Of a stretch of 17,327 nt of DNA, positions 14,816-17,327 are shown one piece after another. This DNA is from RGIG5612 sp045616165. Its GTDB lineage: Bacteria > Bacillota > Clostridia > Lachnospirales > Lachnospiraceae. The stretch's first letter is position 1. Each line of letters begins with the position of its first letter. The notes under the pieces are model-generated. The model was not told where the DNA came from and ran no database searches. It saw only the letters and a list, made by a program, of their open reading frames with translations. The stretch is from assembly GCA_045616165.1 (NCBI GenBank), contig JAZLGF010000047.1, positions 1 through 17,327 of the forward strand. Direction: 5' to 3'. The position numbers and the translations under genes were made by a program.

Positions 14816-14844
14816 ATTATAACATATCTATGCTAACATTTGAA
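14816..14844 (-). promoter_or_regulatory. Promoter of the Sua5-to-deaminase operon
   Basis: On the minus strand TTCAAA (14844-14839) and a perfect TATAAT (14821-14816) are 17 nt apart, and the -10 is extended by TGT (TGTTATAAT). It lies 49 nt upstream of the Sua5 start. On the plus strand the overlapping stretch also offers a weak promoter (TTGCTT at 14806-14811, 17 nt, TATGCT at 14829-14834) that could serve the divergent Lgt-like gene. Confidence 0.65.
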
Positions 14845-14861
14845 AATAAAGCCTGCAAAAC

Positions 14862-15686
14862 ATGTTCAGACTTTCTAAGAAAATTATGAAAATAACAGAT
14901 ATTTTTACACCTTATTTCATATGCGGATTTATCGGATTTGTATTGTCGCTAGTAACAGTACTTCTTATTTGCCATAAAAAAGATATTCCAAAAAGTCATG
15001 GCTTCTTTCTTATAGTAGCCTCGACCGTTGGTTTATTTATCGGTGGACATCTTTTATTTTTCATCGTCGGTCTTCCTACTTTTATTAAAGACGTTATGCC
15101 CGATGTCCATACCTTTGATCAGTTTCTTGCTGCTTTCGGGGCTAATGCTTCTGGCCTTGTTTTTTATGGAAGTTTACTAGGCGCTTTGCTTGCTCTTTAT
15201 TTGTTTTGCAAAGCAAGTCATTTTCCACTTAGACAATACTTAAACCTTGGCGTTTTAATTTATCCGCTCGCGCATGCATGCGGCCGCGTAGGTTGCGCGC
15301 TAACCGGATGCTGCTACGGCATCGAGTACCATGGCCCTTTAGCAATAACATACAGCATCTCGCAAATTACTCCTGGTGCCAGCGACGACCTTGCAGACTT
15401 TTCACGTTTTCCAATCCAGCCTCTCGAGGCGCTTTGCGAGCTTATTATCTTTTTTGTTTTACTTTATTTCTACATGAAAAAAGGTGACGAATTTTCCGTC
15501 ACCACAACTTATCTTTTAATCTATCCTGTTGTTAGATTCTTTGATGAATTTTTAAGAGGTGACCACATTCGCGGCCTTTGGGGTCCTTTCTCCACAAGCC
15601 AATGGATTAGCCTTGCAATCCTCGCCGTCACCATAATCTACCTCATTGTGAAAAAGCGCAAAAGTCAATTGTCGCCACAGAAATAA
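14862..15686 (+). CDS. Lgt-family (prolipoprotein diacylglyceryl transferase-like) membrane protein with atypical signature
   Basis: A 274-residue integral membrane protein with about seven membrane helices, related to phosphatidylglycerol:prolipoprotein diacylglyceryl transferase. Family features are FYGSLLGALLALYLF near 101-115, HACGRVG at 138-144, FPIQPLEALCE near 183-193, and VRFFDEFLRGDHIRG with SQWISL toward the C-terminus. The canonical Lgt signature after GRxG is NF.N.E; here it is replaced by CALTGCCYG (Cys145, Cys150, Cys151). Enzymes of this divergent group are often labelled Lgt, but true lipoprotein maturation is unproven. It may be a paralogue with another acceptor or a redox/metal-related role. 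The start is uncertain: ATG at 14862 or ATG at 14886 (giving 266 residues); neither has a strong ribosome site. It stands alone on the plus strand, with no clear terminator after 15686. Confidence 0.78.
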   Translation: MFRLSKKIMKITDIFTPYFICGFIGFVLSLVTVLLICHKKDIPKSHGFFLIVASTVGLFIGGHLLFFIVGLPTFIKDVMPDVHTFDQFLAAFGANASGLVFYGSLLGALLALYLFCKASHFPLRQYLNLGVLIYPLAHACGRVGCALTGCCYGIEYHGPLAITYSISQITPGASDDLADFSRFPIQPLEALCELIIFFVLLYFYMKKGDEFSVTTTYLLIYPVVRFFDEFLRGDHIRGLWGPFSTSQWISLAILAVTIIYLIVKKRKSQLSPQK

Positions 15687-15772
15687 TTTCTAGCGAAACA
15701 TGTGCATTTACTTCACATTTAATTCACATTAAAATAATAAAATTTAAAAATCGTGAGCCTTTTCGGTTCAAA

Positions 15773-16054
15773 TTATCACTATGTGTGCTTAATTTCTCTA
15801 TAGTGATAAAAATTCTCAAACAAAAAATAGAATTTATCACTATGCATACTGATTTTTTCTATAGTGATAAATTTTCAGGATAAAAAAGTCTATTTTTATC
15901 ACTATATAAAATATTTTTTCTATAGTGATAAATTTTTAGCCAAATCCTCTATTTTTTATCACTATATGAAATCTCATTTTCTATAGTGATAAATTTTCTA
16001 AAATTTTCTTATTTTTTTATCATTATAGATGTTTGCTTTCTCTATAGTGTTAAA
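15773..16054 (+). repeat. Array of five dyad (hairpin) units, 60-62 nt period, upstream of the nuclease-like gene
   Basis: Five inverted repeats start at 15773, 15834, 15896, 15956 and 16017, a spacing of 61, 62, 60 and 61 nt. Each has a left arm TTTATCACTATA, a variable T-rich loop of 12-17 nt and a right arm TATAGTGATAAA. Units 3 and 4 pair perfectly over 12 bp, units 1 and 2 over 10-11 bp; unit 5 has two non-matching positions, one a possible G-U. Variable AT-rich spacers of about 22-25 nt separate the units, so this is not simple duplication: only arms and spacing are kept. The array fills the 385-nt gap 15687-16071. Its last unit ends six bases before the ribosome site of the next gene. 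T-rich tracts after the right arms also make each unit look like a weak terminator. Confidence 0.93.
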
Positions 16055-16071
16055 AATCGAAAGGAGCTATT

Positions 16072-16953
16072 TTGAATCTATTAAATCAATTAAAAACTCG
16101 TCAAAATGAATTATTAAAAATAATCTCATCTTTAGAACAATTCATAGCAACAGTACCTGAAGGAAAATTGATTGCAAGAAAAGTGTATGGAAACTATTAT
16201 TACTCAAAAAAAGTTTATTCTGATGTGGAAAATAATTCTTCCAATACATGTGTCACAAATGAAAAAAATAAAGGCGCAAAAAAAGATTCTGGCAAAAAGC
16301 AATGCATGCACCGGCCTTTTAATGAAATCTATTTACCTAAGAAAAGCGAAGAAACTCTTCTACTCGCAAAAGGCGAATATGCCGTGCGATGTCTAAAAGA
16401 CGCTCGAAATGAATTAGTTATTGTAAACCGCTATATAGATGTTTTAGAAAAAGGTACTTCAGCAGAAAAATTCCTACAAGCGCATCCTGGTTTTAATGAG
16501 TTGGTTGCGCCCTCTCTGAAGAATACTAATGATGCGTTGGAAAAATGGCGCACGGAAGATTACTATCAAAATCCTTATCATCCGGAGATGTTAAAGTATC
16601 CGACTGTAATTCCTGAAATTAAAGTAAGAAGCAAAAGCGAAGCTGATATTTTGTCTAGGCTTGTTCATTTTCATGTGCCATTTCATTACGAAGAAGGATT
16701 CAACACTGGAAAGGGCTGGAAATTTCCGGACTTTAGCGTGCGCGCAATTGTTCCTCCATACGAAAAATTTTATTGGGAACATATGGGCGGCATGGACAGC
16801 TTCAAGTATTTTAATGAAAATATGAAAAAGTTAAATGAATTGTTTTTGTGCGGGCTCGTGCCGTGGAAGAATTTGATTATTACAACAGAAACGGCAGACG
16901 AACCGCTAGACATTAACTGGGTAGATGAAATAATAAAATATTATTTACTATAG
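16072..16953 (+). CDS. PD-(D/E)XK nuclease-like protein of an uncharacterised clostridial family, flanked by hairpin arrays
   Basis: A 293-residue soluble protein. It starts with TTG at 16072 with AAGGAG five bases upstream; no better start is visible. Residues 1-30 and about 90-130 are helical and probably coiled-coil (KSEETLLLAKGEYAVRCLKD); a Lys-rich linker lies near 60-80. The C-terminal part has the spacing of a PD-(D/E)XK core: Glu190 in VRSKSEADI on the first helix, Pro219-Asp220 in KFPDFSV, and Glu236 in YWEHMGG. After these come a Tyr/Lys helix and LIITTET. The Lys after the last acid is absent; His237 or a later Lys may substitute, as in related nuclease-like families. From memory, similar proteins with an E..., PDF, YWEH.G pattern are common unnamed proteins in Clostridia; I cannot verify that here. 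It is isolated from other genes and bracketed by two dyad arrays, suggesting that it binds or cuts these repeats. Activity and target are unproven. Confidence 0.75.
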   Translation: MNLLNQLKTRQNELLKIISSLEQFIATVPEGKLIARKVYGNYYYSKKVYSDVENNSSNTCVTNEKNKGAKKDSGKKQCMHRPFNEIYLPKKSEETLLLAKGEYAVRCLKDARNELVIVNRYIDVLEKGTSAEKFLQAHPGFNELVAPSLKNTNDALEKWRTEDYYQNPYHPEMLKYPTVIPEIKVRSKSEADILSRLVHFHVPFHYEEGFNTGKGWKFPDFSVRAIVPPYEKFYWEHMGGMDSFKYFNENMKKLNELFLCGLVPWKNLIITTETADEPLDINWVDEIIKYYLL

Positions 16954-16957
16954 TAAA
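16944..16957. repeat. Palindrome TTTACTATAGTAAA overlapping the nuclease-like stop codon
   Basis: A perfect 14-bp dyad containing the TAG stop at 16951-16953. Its centre, CTATAG, is the same hexamer that ends the arms of the flanking hairpin arrays. It may be a shorter relative of those sites or a chance palindrome in AT-rich DNA. Confidence 0.4.
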
Positions 16958-16959
16958 AC

Positions 16960-17059
16960 GCGAAGCTGACGGCGCCTGCGCTATTGAGGGCGCGCGCCTT
17001 GCTTCGCTACTTACGGCGGGTAATATCATTCGACATTAAAGTTTGGCTAGCCACCCGCC
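16960..17059 (+). repeat. GC-rich inverted repeats (REP-like) after the nuclease-like gene
   Basis: Two inverted repeats lie back to back. The first has GCGAAGC (16960-16966) pairing with GCTTCGC (17001-17007), and inside it GGCGC (16971-16975) pairing with GCGCC (16994-16998). The second has GGCGGGT (17015-17021) pairing with ACCCGCC (17053-17059), next to the palindrome TGGCTAGCCA. The block is much more GC-rich than the surrounding AT-rich DNA and has no convincing reading frame. It might stabilise or end the nuclease mRNA, though no T-run follows, or be a mobile intergenic repeat. The gap 17060-17090 shows nothing further. Confidence 0.6.
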
Positions 17060-17090
17060 TTGTCTTTGAACTTCATACGCTTTTTCAATG

Positions 17091-17318
17091 TTTTCTCACT
17101 ATAGGCAATCTGACTTCCTATAGGGAGAAAATAATCATTCTTTTATCCAAAAAGTTCTCACTATAGATAGTATGTTACTCTATAGTGAGAAAATAACCAT
17201 CTGACTTTAAAAAAAATTCTCACTATAGACGCGCTATCTTTCTATAGAGAGAAAATCAACATCCACAGTGTTTTTGAACAATTCCCAATATAGATAAACT
17301 ACTCTCATATGTTGGGAA
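17091..17318 (+). repeat. Second array of four dyad (hairpin) units, 62-65 nt period, downstream of the nuclease-like gene
   Basis: Four inverted repeats have their TTCTCAC (or TTCCCAA) arms starting at 17093, 17155, 17217 and 17282, spaced 62, 62 and 65 nt. The main arms are TTCTCACTATAG and CTATAGTGAGAA. The second unit pairs perfectly over 12 bp; the first and third have one mismatch each; the fourth has changed arms (TTCCCAATATA with TATGTTGGGAA) that still pair except for one G-T position. Right arms are followed by AAATAA or similar. The core CACTATAG/CTATAGTG is shared with the upstream array, but the outer arm bases differ. The array runs almost to the end of the window and may continue beyond it. 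Confidence 0.92.
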
Positions 17319-17327
17319 AATAATTAT

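Noticed and set aside
15773..16054. Stack of Rho-independent terminators for the Lgt-like gene.
   Set aside because: The stems are almost all A-T and therefore weak, five in a row are not needed, and similar units recur after the next gene. Some termination effect remains possible.
15773..17318. CRISPR array.
   Set aside because: The repeated parts are dyad arms separated by variable loops, with AT-rich spacers of only about 22-25 nt that share T-rich character. No Cas gene is nearby, and arms differ between arrays.

Overview
This window looks like chromosomal DNA of a low-GC, Gram-positive anaerobe of the class Clostridia, probably a Lachnospiraceae-type gut or rumen bacterium. The basis is the AT-rich sequence with strong AGGAGG-type ribosome sites, a complete bacterial V-type ATPase operon of the Enterococcus hirae ntp kind, an InlB-repeat/Ig-like surface protein of the sort common in Lachnospiraceae, and a Sua5 / YwlE-like / RpiB / dCMP deaminase cluster. 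The family-level placement is inference.

Layout. Nearly everything from 127 to 14767 is on the minus strand, so transcription runs from high to low coordinates. First transcribed (14767 to 12711) is a housekeeping cluster: threonylcarbamoyl-AMP synthase, a low-molecular-weight phosphatase-fold protein that has lost its catalytic residues, ribose-5-phosphate isomerase B and a dCMP deaminase. It ends in a terminator at 12633-12677. A promoter near 12540-12573 then starts the V-ATPase operon (12449 to 3665): peripheral-stalk G/H-type subunit, I, K, E, C, F, A, B, D. An exodeoxyribonuclease III gene and a small membrane-protein gene follow with almost no gap. The K subunit carries the Na+-binding signature known from E. 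hirae, so the enzyme is predicted to move sodium. The only break in this packed operon is a 300-nt gap between E and C, filled with a 108/109-nt GC-rich tandem repeat. A secreted surface protein with its own promoter and a leader hairpin closes the minus-strand block, ending in a strong terminator at 61-92.

The plus-strand part (14862 to the end) begins with a divergent Lgt-like membrane protein whose signature motif is atypical. After it lies the most unusual region of the window: five dyad (hairpin) units with a 60-62 nt period (15773-16054), then a gene for a PD-(D/E)XK-nuclease-like protein (16072-16953), then GC-rich inverted repeats (16960-17059), then four more dyad units with a 62-65 nt period (17091-17318). 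Arm sequences differ between the two arrays, but the changes are mostly matched on both sides, so pairing is kept. This nuclease-plus-hairpin-array unit is the best candidate here for an undescribed system; its function is unknown.

How the genes work together: the V-ATPase genes build one membrane rotary machine. The Sua5/RpiB/deaminase genes are ordinary tRNA-modification, pentose-phosphate and nucleotide functions. In Bacillus and many clostridia the equivalent cluster lies just upstream of the F-type ATPase operon, so the V-ATPase here occupies the place usually held by the F-ATPase.
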